From positions 1,247,501 through 1,311,500 of the forward strand of contig CM060171.1 in the NCBI GenBank assembly GCA_030549775.1: a DNA stretch of 64,000 nucleotides, in the 5' to 3' direction. Shown here in pieces: positions 51,394 through 62,716 of this stretch. The DNA comes from Tamarix chinensis (taxonomy: Eukaryota > Streptophyta > Magnoliopsida > Caryophyllales > Tamaricaceae). Numbering within the stretch: position 1 is the first letter of the stretch; each line of letters begins with the position of its first letter. The notes under the pieces are model-generated. The model worked only from the letters and a program-made list of their open reading frames with translations, did no database searches and was not told the DNA's origin. The translations under genes and the position numbers were made by a program.

Positions 51394-52057
51394 TGGCAGT
51401 AACATCCCTAAAATTTATAAGTTTTAATTTAAATTCTTCCACTTTAAAAAAAAATAATGAATTTTGGGGTGTTACAGTTACTGTCCTCATGGTGTCACAT
51501 CATCCACCTTGTATTTTTTTTTTGAGAGGCATGTGTGGGTGTCGCCCTCGATCTTGCATAATGGTAAGATTGTTCTCTAATTCAAGAGTATGATCCTGTG
51601 GTGCAGACGAAGTTATTGCAGCATTTTATCTTTTATTGGTTTGAGATTTAGATATTATTTGGTAGAGTTAGATATCTATTAGTTAATGTTTTGTTAGATA
51701 ATGACTTTTAGGCTACATATTATTTAGTTATAAGTGGGCTTGATTACAATAGAGCAAATTTTATACATGTGTTTCTTGTTATAAGTGGGTTTCTAGTTTA
51801 TGATTCAACTTCCTATGCCAGTGGAAGTCAATCTACAAGTAGTACATAGATGAATTGCACAAAATAATTGCTTCATTAGCTTATTATGGCTTTGTTTAAT
51901 ACTTTTTCCATTTGAGATCTAGGTAATTAGAAAATTAGGTTCTTTATTATAATACCTTTTACAATAACTAACTAAGAGTAAGTAAATACAAATAAGTAAG
52001 AGTAAGTAAATATTATGTTTTCTTGTTGTGCACCATTTGGGATTATTAATTAGTTTG

Positions 52058-54354
52058 ATGGCATCAAGTAGCCAACCTAATACTGATTCACAAAGTCTAC
52101 CACCATATTCTTCCGGTGCAGCTAGTAATCCTGCACCTAGTGAACCATCAATGAATGAGGGGTAGAAGAAGTGAATCCATTTTCTTTAGTGAAAAAAAGA
52201 AAGAAAACTTCAGTTGTTTGGGATCACTTTAACACGGTAGAAATTAATGGTTTGAAAAAATCAATTTGTAAAGGTTGTAATAAGTGTTTGAGCGGTGATC
52301 CAACAAATGGTACTTCTCATTTGCATGATCACATGAATAAATGCGTACATTTAAGGCCTATATAAGGGGTAGGACAAACTAAGTTGAGTTTTGATTATAA
52401 GGGGGAAGGAAAAGGAAAGCTTATGGTTGTATAATTTAATCAAGAAGTTTCATGGCATGAGCTATGTAATATGGTAGTTATGCATGAGTATCCACTTTGT
52501 ATAGTGGAACATGAAGGCTTTAGAAGATATTCAGTAGCTCTTCAACCATCATTTAAAATGAATTCAAGGAACACTCTGTGAAGCGATATTTTCAAGTTGT
52601 TTGAAAATGAAAAAGACAAAATAATGTCGTTGTTGAGTAGTAACAAGAGTCGAGTTTCAATCACAACAAATATGTGGACATCTCATAATCAAAAAAAGGG
52701 TTTCATGGCTATCACGACTCAATGGATTGATAATCATTGGACCTTGAAAAGTCGAATAATCAGGTATACTAAAGTCATATTCATCTATAGTTCTAAAATA
52801 TTAATATAATGTAATTATATGTTTTTCTTTGGTTTATTTGTTGCATCATTGTATTTTGTTGAAGGTTTGTCTATGTTCCAAGTCCACATACATCTGAGGC
52901 TCCATGTGATGTTTTGGTCAATTGTTTGATGGAATGGAATATTGATTTAAAACTTACTACATTGACCGTCGATAACTATACCACCAATGATGCTTTGATC
53001 GGAGATTTGAAAAATATATTTGAGTTGAAGTATTTTTTATTACGTGGGAGATATTTTCATATGCATTATGTTGCTCATGTGCTTAATATTATTGTTATCT
53101 ATGGTATGGAGATCATTCAAAAAGCTATTGAGAACATACGTGAGAGTGTGATGTATTGAAAAGCCACACCAAAAAGGCTAAAAAATTTTATGGAGGTTTG
53201 TCGTAAAAAAGAAATTACGTATAATAGAGCCTTAACACATGATTGTAGGACAAGATGAAATTCTACATTTTTTTATGCTTGATGTTGCTCTAATGTATGA
53301 AGATGTGTTTTCTCTTTTGGTACGGTTGGAATCTAATTTTAATTGTTGTCTTACAAGTGATGAATGGGATTTAGCTCGATCTATTTGTGAAAGATTGTCA
53401 TTATTTTATGATGTCACTTTGATGTTTTCTAGGAATAGATATCCTACTATCAATGTATACTTTCCCAAGGTTTGTGAGGTTAGAATGTCCTTGATTGAAT
53501 GGTCTCTTGATCAAGATGAAATTATTAATGGTATGGCAACAAAAATGATAGAAAAGTTTGAAAAATATTGGAGTATGATTCATGAAATGATGGTTGTGGC
53601 AACTATTTTGGATCCAAGGTATAAATTGAAGTTGGTAGAATGTTATTATTTTATCATTTATGGGAGCACCTATGGTGAAGAGGTAGATAATGTTTGTAAA
53701 ATATGCTATGAATTGTTTCGTGAGTATAAGGAGAAATATAAGCGTAGGGAGAGAAGTTCATCAATATCGCGTGATTCTAGTGTTAATAGTCAAAGTTGTG
53801 GTTCAAGTGTTACTAGTGTGACTTTGGGTTCTAGAGTATCCCTTAAGCTTCATTATAATTAGTAGTTGGCGAACCAAGACATGACTAGTGCACCATAGAA
53901 GATTGAGTTAGATTGTTATTTGGAGGAGCATGTGATGCCATAGATGGACGACTTTAATGTGTTATCATGGTGGAAGACAAATACCAAGTATCCGATTTTG
54001 CAACAAATAGCCAAGGACATACTTGCCATCCCTATTTCTACAGTTGCTTTTGAGTCAACTTTTAGCATAAGTGGGAGATTTGTAAGTCTTCATCGCAACC
54101 GATTACACCCAAAGACTTTAGAAGCATTAATGTGTTTTAGAGATTGACTTTGGGCTACTATAAGGAATGAAGGTAATATTTACTTTTATACATTTGATGT
54201 TTAAATAATTATAATATATCTATTGTTATATTTTTTTAATTCTAATATTATAATTTTTTGTTTTTTTTAGATAATGATTGTATTGCGAACTCAACTTATC
54301 GTAGGCTTACCTTGCAAAATGAGGAATCCGACTCAGATGTTAGTGAGTGTGAGG
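52058..54354 (+). pseudogene. hAT (Ac-like) transposase, broken
   Basis: Plus-strand transposase of the 20.6-kb hAT. A Ser-rich N-terminus begins at ATG 52058, with a frame break near 52160. A BED zinc finger follows (52200-52355: CKGCNK then HLHDHMNKC), then a middle region (52597-52762), a GT-AG intron (about 52763-52864), the core (52914-53159 and 53239-53862, with TVDNYTTNDA and ILDPRYK) and the C-terminal dimerisation domain (53944-54147, with WWK and PISTVAFESTFS). An acidic tail exon lies at about 54270-54354. At least six stops and a T-run frameshift near 53265 disable it. Several stops fit C-to-T or G-to-A changes. The family protein is a nuclear DNA transposase, often domesticated in plants; this copy is not. 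Confidence 0.92.
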
Positions 54355-55062
54355 TAAAACTTGTTATAAATATTATTAGTGATTAAAATATTTGATTATA
54401 CTTAATTATTTAACTATTTATGCTTTTTCTTTATTTGTTAAATGAATGCATAAGCCATAAGATATGGAGGTTGAAGATGGAAAGACAAATTGGTGATATG
54501 GAATATTTTGAGCTCAACACGAACAACTTCTTCTTGATGCTATTTTTAGCTAATCAAAGTTATATTATTATGTTTTAGTAGTTATTAATTTTAATTTTAT
54601 TTGTGGAAGTATTATATTTGTACAAACAAATATTATTGGCTATGGTGTTTTTGAACCAAACTTGTATTATTGTTGATTGTTTCATTGTTTTATAGTTTGG
54701 GAGCGGTGATATTAATAATGTGGATTTGTTGGAGTAGGTTGAAAATTTAAACTTGTTGGAGCAAGTTGAAAATTTTATCTTAAAATGATAGGTTGTTTGA
54801 TTGAAATTGTAGATTTTATATATGATAGGTTAAGTAAAAAAAAATCTAAACGGGTAACGGATTTATTCGTCGAATAATATCCATTGGGTAATTTAAACGG
54901 GTAACGGATTATCCGTCGGGTAACAGATATCCTACAGATACAGATATGGATATATTAATGGATATCCGTTCAGGTACGGATACGGATTCGGGTATAACAT
55001 ACTTATCAGGTATTGGGTACGGGTATGGGGGTACCCGCCCCATTTACATCCCTAGGAGTGTA

Positions 55063-55987
55063 AAATGTGAAGAATTTCTTCCTAGAGTATACATGTTTTG
55101 AAGCGTTACTATCAATAACCCAACTTGTCTCATGACTCACAAGATTCACAACATTCTCGTCAACAATAATGAGACGATCATCAGATGCGACAACCATAAC
55201 ATGAACATTATCATCATCATTATTCTTGTCTTTCTTAGGATTCTTGTTATCTCTCTTTCACTTGTAGCAATACTTCTTGATATACCCCATTTGCCACAAT
55301 AATGACATTCAAGATTATTGTACTTACCTCTTGACTTACCACGATCTTATCTCTACCCTTCTAAAATTTTTCCTTTTCTTCTTCCCCTATTGTTGATAAA
55401 CAAAACATCTAATTTTGAGGATGACCCTTGAGTCATTCTTCTCATCTCCTTATTTAGAACACCACTTTTAACAAGCTCTATGGTCACTTCACCGTTTGGG
55501 ACAGAGTTAGTAAGTGAAACCTAGAATATCTTCTAAGAATATGGTAGAGTATTAAGGAGCCACAATACTTAAATATCATCTTCAAACTTTACTCACATAC
55601 CTGACAACTGATCAAACACGCATTGAAATTTATTCAAATGATTAGAAATTAAAGAGCCATCTTTGTATTTCAAATTCAATAATTTCTTTAAGAGATACAA
55701 TTTGTTGTTCTTGGTCCTCAAGGCATACAAATATTTTTAGTTCATCCTATAGTGTCTTTACATTTATCTCATTCACAATAAGGTTGTAAACACTGTGCTC
55801 TATCCATTATTGACTTGTTCATGATCGAATTATTGATCTTCATTAGTTTTATCTATTGGTTTATTCTTACCAAAAATCGGTAGATGCAAACTTTTCATAT
55901 ATAAGAGATACTTCATTTTACCTTTCCATCTATAGTAATTAGACCAATTTAAGAAAGCCGTCTCACTTGTATTAGCATCTATCTTAT
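55063..55987 (-). pseudogene. Copia gag and protease remnant
   Basis: Minus strand. Next to the primer site a gag domain can be followed with many stops, then a damaged zinc knuckle near 55295 (CHYCGKWG with the distal part altered), then a protease site WVIDSNASKHV near 55110 in which DSG has become DSN. The frame runs into the hAT end at 55054 and continues on the other side at 34478. Confidence 0.82.
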
Positions 55988-55999
55988 GCTTTGATACCA
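55988..55999 (-). promoter_or_regulatory. Primer binding site of the copia element
   Basis: TGGTATCAAAGC in element sense, complementary to initiator Met-tRNA and adjacent to the 5' LTR. It fixes the orientation of the element. Confidence 0.88.
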
Positions 56000-56000
56000 C

Positions 56001-56796
56001 TTTAATAGAGTAAAGAGAGAATGAATCAACAACACCGAACTATAAAATAGATATAAAAATAAATTAACGATACATGATTTACATAGGAAAAAAACTTCCA
56101 ATATGAAAAGAAAATAATCACAAGATATTTTGGTCTACTTATGAAACTTTCACTATGATAAATCTAAGATCTAAAAAACTAGTATTCAAGAGCTAATTGG
56201 ATACTATACTCATCAATTCAAAATATTACAGCTAAACAATAATTTTAATGTCCAAATAAACTAGTTTGCAAACCCTTGAGCATAGATGTTGTAAACACAT
56301 TTAAATATCAATATACATGCCATAAAATAGTGAATCTTTTTCCGGTAATCAACAAGAAAATTAACATCAAACTTACTAATTTTCAATCAAAATCGAGCAT
56401 AATAAATAAATCAATCAATTGAGGTCAAAACCAAAAGAAATCTAAAACTAGTCTAAATAAAAATACCAACAAAAACTTAACCTAGAGGGCTTGAAATTAA
56501 TTCTTTAGCATTCTAAATCAAGATTGGTATTCTAAAAAACTTATATTAAAAAATTAGCACAATCCAATAATAAATAAGTTCCAAGATTTGATTGATCAAA
56601 CATATGTTAAAAATAATAATATAAATTTTTATCTCTCTCTCTTTCTCTCACCTACGTAATTCAAATTTTAATATTTCTTAAATTTACTCACCTTCCTACG
56701 TCTACTTTTTCAGATATGTTTAACATTCCTAAAATTAGATTATTAATACAAATGACAAAAATAATCTTAATTTTAAAAAATATATTACCATTATAT
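56001..56796 (-). repeat. 5' LTR of the copia element, outer end lost
   Basis: Aligns with 24500-25321, but the last ~25 bp expected at its outer end (up to CCCCAGCA on the plus strand) are absent. The CCD1 3' flank begins there instead. This loss belongs to the odd junction described in the findings. Confidence 0.75.
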
Positions 56797-56954
56797 ATAC
56801 GGTACATTTTACAGAGCAGTGTATCTATGTATGAGTTGGCGTGGAACAATAAGATTCAACTTGCACAATTATACAATTAATATCAAATTTTCTTATTTTA
56901 AGTTGACCATGAGCCCTCACATTGACACTTCACTCGTCACCATCCGGGGACCAA

Positions 56955-59900
56955 TCAGACCACAGCCTGCTCTTGGAGTTGCTCCTGCAAGCAACAAACC
57001 CAAATATAATGGAGTCTTGAGTTCCCATATCATTACAAATACCCCGAAAATTATTCAATATTTACTCAAATAGAAGCTTATATCATGTTAATAGCCAGAC
57101 GAGGACGGGGCACAAGAAGAGACCTTCAATATCGAGATTCCGAGAGTTTACCTTATTTATAAGTAATTGCACCTTCTAATGTTGCTAATCATAAAAAATA
57201 AGAAGGGTTGATACAGGCAGCGACACGAGGTTATCAGATACTGACCTCCGAAACAAAGAAAGCATGGAATCCATATGGAACTCTTTGTGGCAATTCAACA
57301 ACCGCGACAGGATCAGCTGACATCGTCTTTGCATCAACCACGTTCACAAATGACTTACTGCATGACAAACGTAGGAGTTTTGATGTTATGAGTAGACATC
57401 ACAGCATTACACCTGCGTACCAGCCCATTTTCATATTCTTTGTTTTGATGTTTTCTTCTCTCCCTTTTTCTTTCTTGTGAAGGGGAGAAGGGGTAGGAGG
57501 TGATCTAGGAGTAAGAAAGCGTATGCAGAGAGAGAGAGAGAGACGCACCCAGTATTCTCATCATGCACAAAGAAAATTAGGTAGCCATCATCTTCTTCAG
57601 AGTTAATACCACGCTCCCGAGGCACATAGACAGCCTCTGATCCAAACCTTCCAGGTCCAAGGTCAAAAATGCCTTGAACGTTTCCTCCAACTTCCAGCTC
57701 AGTTTTGCTGGTGTCAGGCTCGGCATGCAAATCAAATTTGACGACTGCTGTAACCTTTGCAATGCTGTTCAGCACAGTTCCATATACGTATCTTTGTTTC
57801 CTGTATTTGAAAGAAAAAAAGAAAGGGATGACCAACCATGACTTTCGGGGGTACAACACTTATACGTTCATCCTTTATTTGTGGGCGTGAGAATGTGTCG
57901 TGCGTGCCGGGGGCTGATAAGGTGAAATGCCACAGCCACTGTACCTGCCAGTATAGTTCTCATTGATTCTAGGGAAGTCTACAGCAGGCGCTGAGAGCTT
58001 TTTCTGAGAAGCATGACAACTTTTCATGTTGAACCTCATCTCGTACCTGACAGTAGTAACAATATTGAAATCTTTCTGGAAACTGAAAATCTTGAGAAAA
58101 TTACACTTGAACAAGTTATCTTACAGTTGATTTGTAAAGTTCTCAAGCTTTCCTTTGACAGTTCCATTTATCATGTCTAAATCGACATCCTCAAGACGAC
58201 AAGTTATCAAGACGACTTCATCTCCTTCCTCCCATGCATTAGCTGTCTACCAGAAGATGACCAACATCAAAAAGAAAAATCACAGGAACGCGTTGTTCCA
58301 TGAACCATTAAGTATTCCTGCCATGCACTTTTTTCTGATCAATGCACCACTGATCTTAAAGTTCAATTGGCCATTACTATGTCGGTTAGAGTGTGTAGCA
58401 TTTGGGAAAATAAAACGTGGCCCGTGACGTACCGTTGTGAAATATGAAGCCATTTGGAAGCTCAAACCATTTGATTAAGAGCTCATTCTTTGCATATCGA
58501 GGCAGTACACCAAAGCGAGCCTTTTTTGTTGGATCATACGAGTATGCTATTTTGTTTTCTTTCACCATTTCCTGAATACAATTTGATCATATTTCGTAAA
58601 GGATGTAAGGGAAATGACGCACAGACAGAGTAGGCAAATTGAAAGGAACATCTAAGATATGCATCAGATCCGTAGTCCTTGGCTTTATTTCTAAATTCCC
58701 ATGAGTGAGCAAAGTAATAACACACTAGTAGTAACAGACGTGCACACACAGAGAGTACTATACTTCATAGAGCAATGTTTCTGAGTCACTTCAGGGGAAT
58801 CCCAAGCCTGTAGCCACTTACAATAAAGGCATCACTGATGCTAAGCAAGCAGAAAGAATATTGTTCGAACATCAGCAGTGAGTTCACTTCTCAATAAAAA
58901 GGTCAAGCACCCATTGATAGTCTCAATTGATGTCACATGTTGCTCATACCTTTGGTCTGAAGTACAAAGGAAGGTCTAAAAATATTGCATAATTCTCGCT
59001 GATAGCAAAGTCATGCATCATGACCGAAGCTGGTATAGTTATTGGTACAGGGTCATGCATGAAACCATCCTTTGAGATGACTCTGTAAGTGCAATATGGC
59101 GGGGTTTGAGAGTAACCAAAAGTAAACATCTCGCCTGCAGGAAGGTTTGTGCCAATTAGGGGAAGTTATGAACTCATGGGAAACTGGACCATATCGTTCT
59201 ATTATTTCTAAGGTTTTGCCCAGAGGAAAAGACCTTTACCTGTAAATGGGTCGACCTTTGGATGTGCAGTGAAAGGATGAGCCAATCTTTTATCATAGTC
59301 TAGCATACCCATGGTCTGCAGGTCTCCATCTTCCAAGACTTTAAGAGCATCTGCAGCAAAATACAGGATGACGACCTTGAACTTAGTACAAAGAAGAAAG
59401 ATAGTCAACAGGTAATATGGTCCTTCAAAATGAGATTCAGATCATATCAAAACGAGAAGCATTTCAAATATGCTAACTAGATGAAAGCTGCCCTAAGCCC
59501 GTATCATAATTCATAACACCATGAGATCACAATTACCTACATAATCACTGAAAATTCATAGAAATAAATGATCAGATTCCATCACGAGCAAAAAGCATAG
59601 CATCAATGCTCTCATTTGAGATGCCATCTATAGAAATTCCTCCATAAATATCACTGTCCGCCGAAATTTGCTGCTTCAACTTTCAGAGTTAGAACGAACA
59701 TCCTATGCTTGCTCAACTACAACACTCACTTCTGAGATAGAGAGCTACTGGGCATCAGAACTATGTCCATCCTAATAAATCAGCACAAACTCTCAAGACT
59801 GGTCTACTTTTCCAGTGTTTGAAAAAACGGACTGGACCGTCCGGTTTGATAGGGGACCATGAGATCCACCAATGCAAAACTATCCGGTTTTGAAATCAAC

Positions 59901-61075
59901 ATACCAACCACAAAAAATCAGGTTGCACCACGTGAACCAATTTAACCTAATATACCCTAACCGACACCCTTTCAGATAAGGAAAATTGAAATTTAAGGGT
60001 AGGGGAACCAGTTGGACTCAGATTATACCGGGAAACTTTTTAAATAAAAACAATTTCCGATCAAACCACAGTTGGACCAATTGGACCACGTACCAAGAAG
60101 CCCGCCAAATCGATTTCTGGTCCGGTTCCATGAATGAACTTCAAGATGTGAGAGTAAACGTTACTTGAATGCACAAAAACATTAATTTTTAATAGCCACT
60201 AAGATTTCTAATCTTGGAACCGCCATTATTTATATACTTAAAAAACAGAATTCCCATAAAAAATGAGTCCACCATCCAAAGTAGGTACGAGGCCATTCCC
60301 TTGTATCCATAAACCCACCAAATTTATTCTAGTAACTTCCACACGCATCACCAAAGGAAAAAAGTAGTCTCACCAAGTTCATGGGACCAGACGTACACTA
60401 ATCATGGACTCTGTGCCAGTAACCTAATATATGAATGAAAAATAAGGAATCTAATATTTACTCATGCAACAACCTATGATTCATCATTTGACGGAATGCA
60501 ATACAATGCATTCTTAATGTCTGATATGAATGATGCCATGCTATTTAGTATTTAACCTTCCCCTTTGAAAAGTCAGTGACGTATCATATGCACATATAGA
60601 TAGATAGGAATAAAAAAAAAAATGATCTTATGAGGCATTGCCAATTTTAGGCAGCAACAGTGGAGGAGAAGACACTAATTTTTTATTTTCATTCAGGAGG
60701 TATGAAACTGCCCTTCATATAATATAGAGATAAATACTAAGCTTACAAGGTTTGTCTCCCTCATGAAGAGCCAAAAGCTTTTTGTCATGGTAGATAATAT
60801 TTGTATTAGCTGCAAAAGCCAGAGTTAGTATGTGATAAGCATTACTGATGTAAAGAATGTAAACCGACTTTATTTGAGTTCACTGACCAATCATTTTGAA
60901 GAATACCAATATACATCTAATCTAATGTAGGCAGATATGGTAAGACATTCAATAAACAATAGAAATCTAGCATACCTGTCCCCATTCCATATGAAAGATC
61001 CAGCACTTTAAGGCTTGCCCTCAATCTATGCATGTAAACTGCCGCTAATCCAAAGAAGCCTTTAAGATCTCCAAT
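56955..61075 (-). CDS. CCD1: Carotenoid cleavage dioxygenase 1, 3' ten exons
   Basis: Cytosolic non-heme iron enzyme that cuts carotenoids and apocarotenoids, typically at the 9,10 and 9',10' bonds, to give C13 products such as ionones. Exons by homology and GT-AG sites: 61075-60976, 60809-60747, 59350-59240, 59134-58950, 58571-58433, 58242-58125, 58046-57945, 57800-57549, 57357-57246, 56984-56955. Frame is open across all nine junctions for about 404 residues. The four iron-binding His are present: [21 protein letters not shown] and GFHAFF. The family is about 540 residues, so roughly 135 N-terminal residues lie in exons beyond the window; a GT-AG acceptor at 61077-61076 shows that an intron continues to the right. 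It ends EQLQEQAVV. Residues such as [11 protein letters not shown] in the first visible exon depart from the usual CCD1 sequence, so a diverged paralogue is possible. Confidence 0.95.
59812..60130. repeat. Degenerate MITE-like repeat in CCD1 intron
   Basis: Starts near CCAGTGTTTGAAAAAACGG and carries GGACCGTCCGGTTTGA, with GGTCCGGTTCC near the other end, a composition common in plant TIR elements. Borders and target duplication are not clear. Confidence 0.3.
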
Positions 61076-61586
61076 CTGCAAGTTTACAGTGAAAACAAGC
61101 TTTAAGGCCTGCCCTCCTTCTATGCATGTAATAGAGCACCCAAACTTTTCTTTTTATCCTCAGCTACATAAGTAGGAAACAAGTATGAACTCTATTGCAG
61201 GAAATTAGGACCATCCTCTAACAATTTTCATATATTTGCCAAAATGTTGGCTGATTAAGAAAATCCAAACTAGGAAGGTGAGGATGGCAAGAATGGAAGT
61301 TGAATCTTCACTCTTGACTTAGGTGGTTAAGGTAAGCTAAGAGACGACAATTGGATGTCTAGTGTAAAGTTACGAGTATTTTTCCCTTTAATTTATTATT
61401 ATTATTATTGAGAGAGTGTAACAGATGGAATTGGTAGAGCATGAAGAATTTGGGGCAGATGATCATGTAGTATATATTTCAACCTTGCAAGAGGCTATCG
61501 TGGACATGACCCTTAATAAGGAAGTTGTAGCACGATTTGACCTTTCCAAAGCTTACTGAGGACGACTCTTAATAGATAGTTGTAGC
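61076..61586 (-). other. CCD1 intron, near part
   Basis: Intron upstream of the first visible exon. On the plus strand 61426-61557 stays open and reads EHEEFGADDHVVYISTLQEA and more, ending in a stop. I do not recognise it, and it may be a captured exon or chance. A short ATT run lies at 61392. Confidence 0.4.
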
Positions 61587-62199
61587 CAGTGAAGCACGGG
61601 AATGTTGAAAATGTGTCGTTTTGTGTCCCTGAGACGTTTCTAGGGATGAAACCGGATACCATATGTCCGCAATTTTTTTTTTAAAAAAACTCCAAAATGA
61701 CGTCGTTTTGGAGTGTTTAAATAGTAAAAAAATCATCCTGCCGTCATGCCTCGTCTTCCTTCTTCTTCACTTCTCAGACTTCTTCTTTGCATCTCAACTC
61801 AAGACCTCCCATCCCAACCCAGCTCCATCCATCGTCGACCTCAAGATTCCATCCTCCCTCATCTCTGTCCGTCGTCATCTGTGTTTTCAGCATTTTCTTC
61901 TCATCGGTCTGTGTTGGAGACCAATAACATTGATTTTGTGTTGAAGGGTAGGGTTGAAGGGCGAGGTTGAACGAAATTGATATAGGTCCGCCGTTGCTAC
62001 TGAGGAATGCATTACCACTACATTATGGTGCTAAAGATTGGCGAAGTTTGAAGCCTAAAGGTCGACGGTTGTTTGGGCTACAGATCGGTAAGAAAAATTC
62101 TTCCCCAACAATAGTTGTTTGATCTGTTTTATTTCGTTTTGTTGGTGTTATTTATTGCAATAAAAATTTGTGTTATTATTGCTAATTGAAACTCTGGTT

Positions 62200-62700
62200 G
62201 GTTTGTGTCGTGCCTATTGAAAATGTTGTTTGGTTGGTGCCATATGTGTTGTGGTAGACTGGCAAGCAGCTTGATGTTGTGTTGTGCCTGATTGAATGTT
62301 TTATGGTTTCTACAATTTGTATATTGGTTGATAGAAGTTATGTTCGATTCTTGTTGTGTTGATTAAAGCTCGTTTGGTTTGTACAGTTTGTATGGTTTGT
62401 GTTGAGCTTGATTGAAAGTTGGATGATTTGTGTTGTGATTGATTAAATCTGTATTCGGTTTCTGCAGTTTGTGTATTAGTTGATATTAGCTTTGTTCGAT
62501 TCTTGTTGTGGTTGATTGAAGCTCGTTCGGTTTGTGCAGTTTGTATGGTTTGTATTGTGCCTGATTAAATGTTGTATGGTTCATGTTGTGATTGATTGAA
62601 TCTGTATTCGGTTTCTGTAGTTTGTGTATTAGTTGATAGAAGCTTTGTTCAGTTCTTGTTATAGCTGATTAAAGCTCATTCAATTTGTGCAGTTTGTGTT
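62200..62700 (+). repeat. Tandem repeat, about 152-bp unit
   Basis: Three units; the landmark GTTTCTGCAGTTTGTGTATT or close variants falls at 62306, 62458 and 62611. Lies directly before the transposase start. Confidence 0.85.
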
Positions 62701-62716
62701 GTGGTTGAAGTGTATT

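Larger units (their letters stand above)
36233..51476 (+). mobile_element. Long solo-LTR-like element C
   Basis: Exact duplication GTTAC (36228-36232 and 51477-51481). Runs from TGAAATGCCCCAAAAATTC to GAATTTTGGGGTGTTACA. It is interrupted by D and E, and its net length is 5034 bp. Pyrimidine-rich zone at 36650-37860, TATA-like CTATAAATATACCC at 37258, TTA array 37925-38520, minisatellite 39000-39560, CCGG repeats split by D and E, and the stem-loop at 51348-51393. No coding sequence. Confidence 0.9.
34487..55054 (+). mobile_element. 20.6-kb hAT transposon with nested insertions
   Basis: Starts TAGAGTTGTAAATGGGG and ends CCCCATTTACATCCCTA (inverted), with an exact 8-bp duplication GGAGTGTA at 34479-34486 and 55055-55062. 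Subterminal regions on both ends are rich in GGATAT, GGGTACGG and related words. Without element C it is about 5.3 kb. The left arm (34487-36227) is non-coding leader; the right arm (51482-55054) has the transposase pseudogene on the plus strand. Confidence 0.95.
24500..56796 (-). mobile_element. Old Ty1/copia element, host of the nest
   Basis: Minus-strand copia element with LTRs 24500-25321 and about 56001-56796, an iMet primer site at 55988-55999, a polypurine tract (AGGAGGGGGAGA in element sense, near 25325-25337), and pol remnants in the order protease, integrase, RT, RNase H. Subtracting elements B and the hAT leaves about 5.6 kb, normal for copia. LTRs are only about 75-80% alike by eye and coding parts are full of stops, so it is old. 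Sequence style is Tork/TNT1-like. Confidence 0.9.

Noticed and set aside
57208..57480. Plus-strand 90-residue frame and other plus-strand frames between 56819 and 58427
   Set aside because: Antisense to CCD1 exons, whose splice sites and homology are clear on the minus strand.
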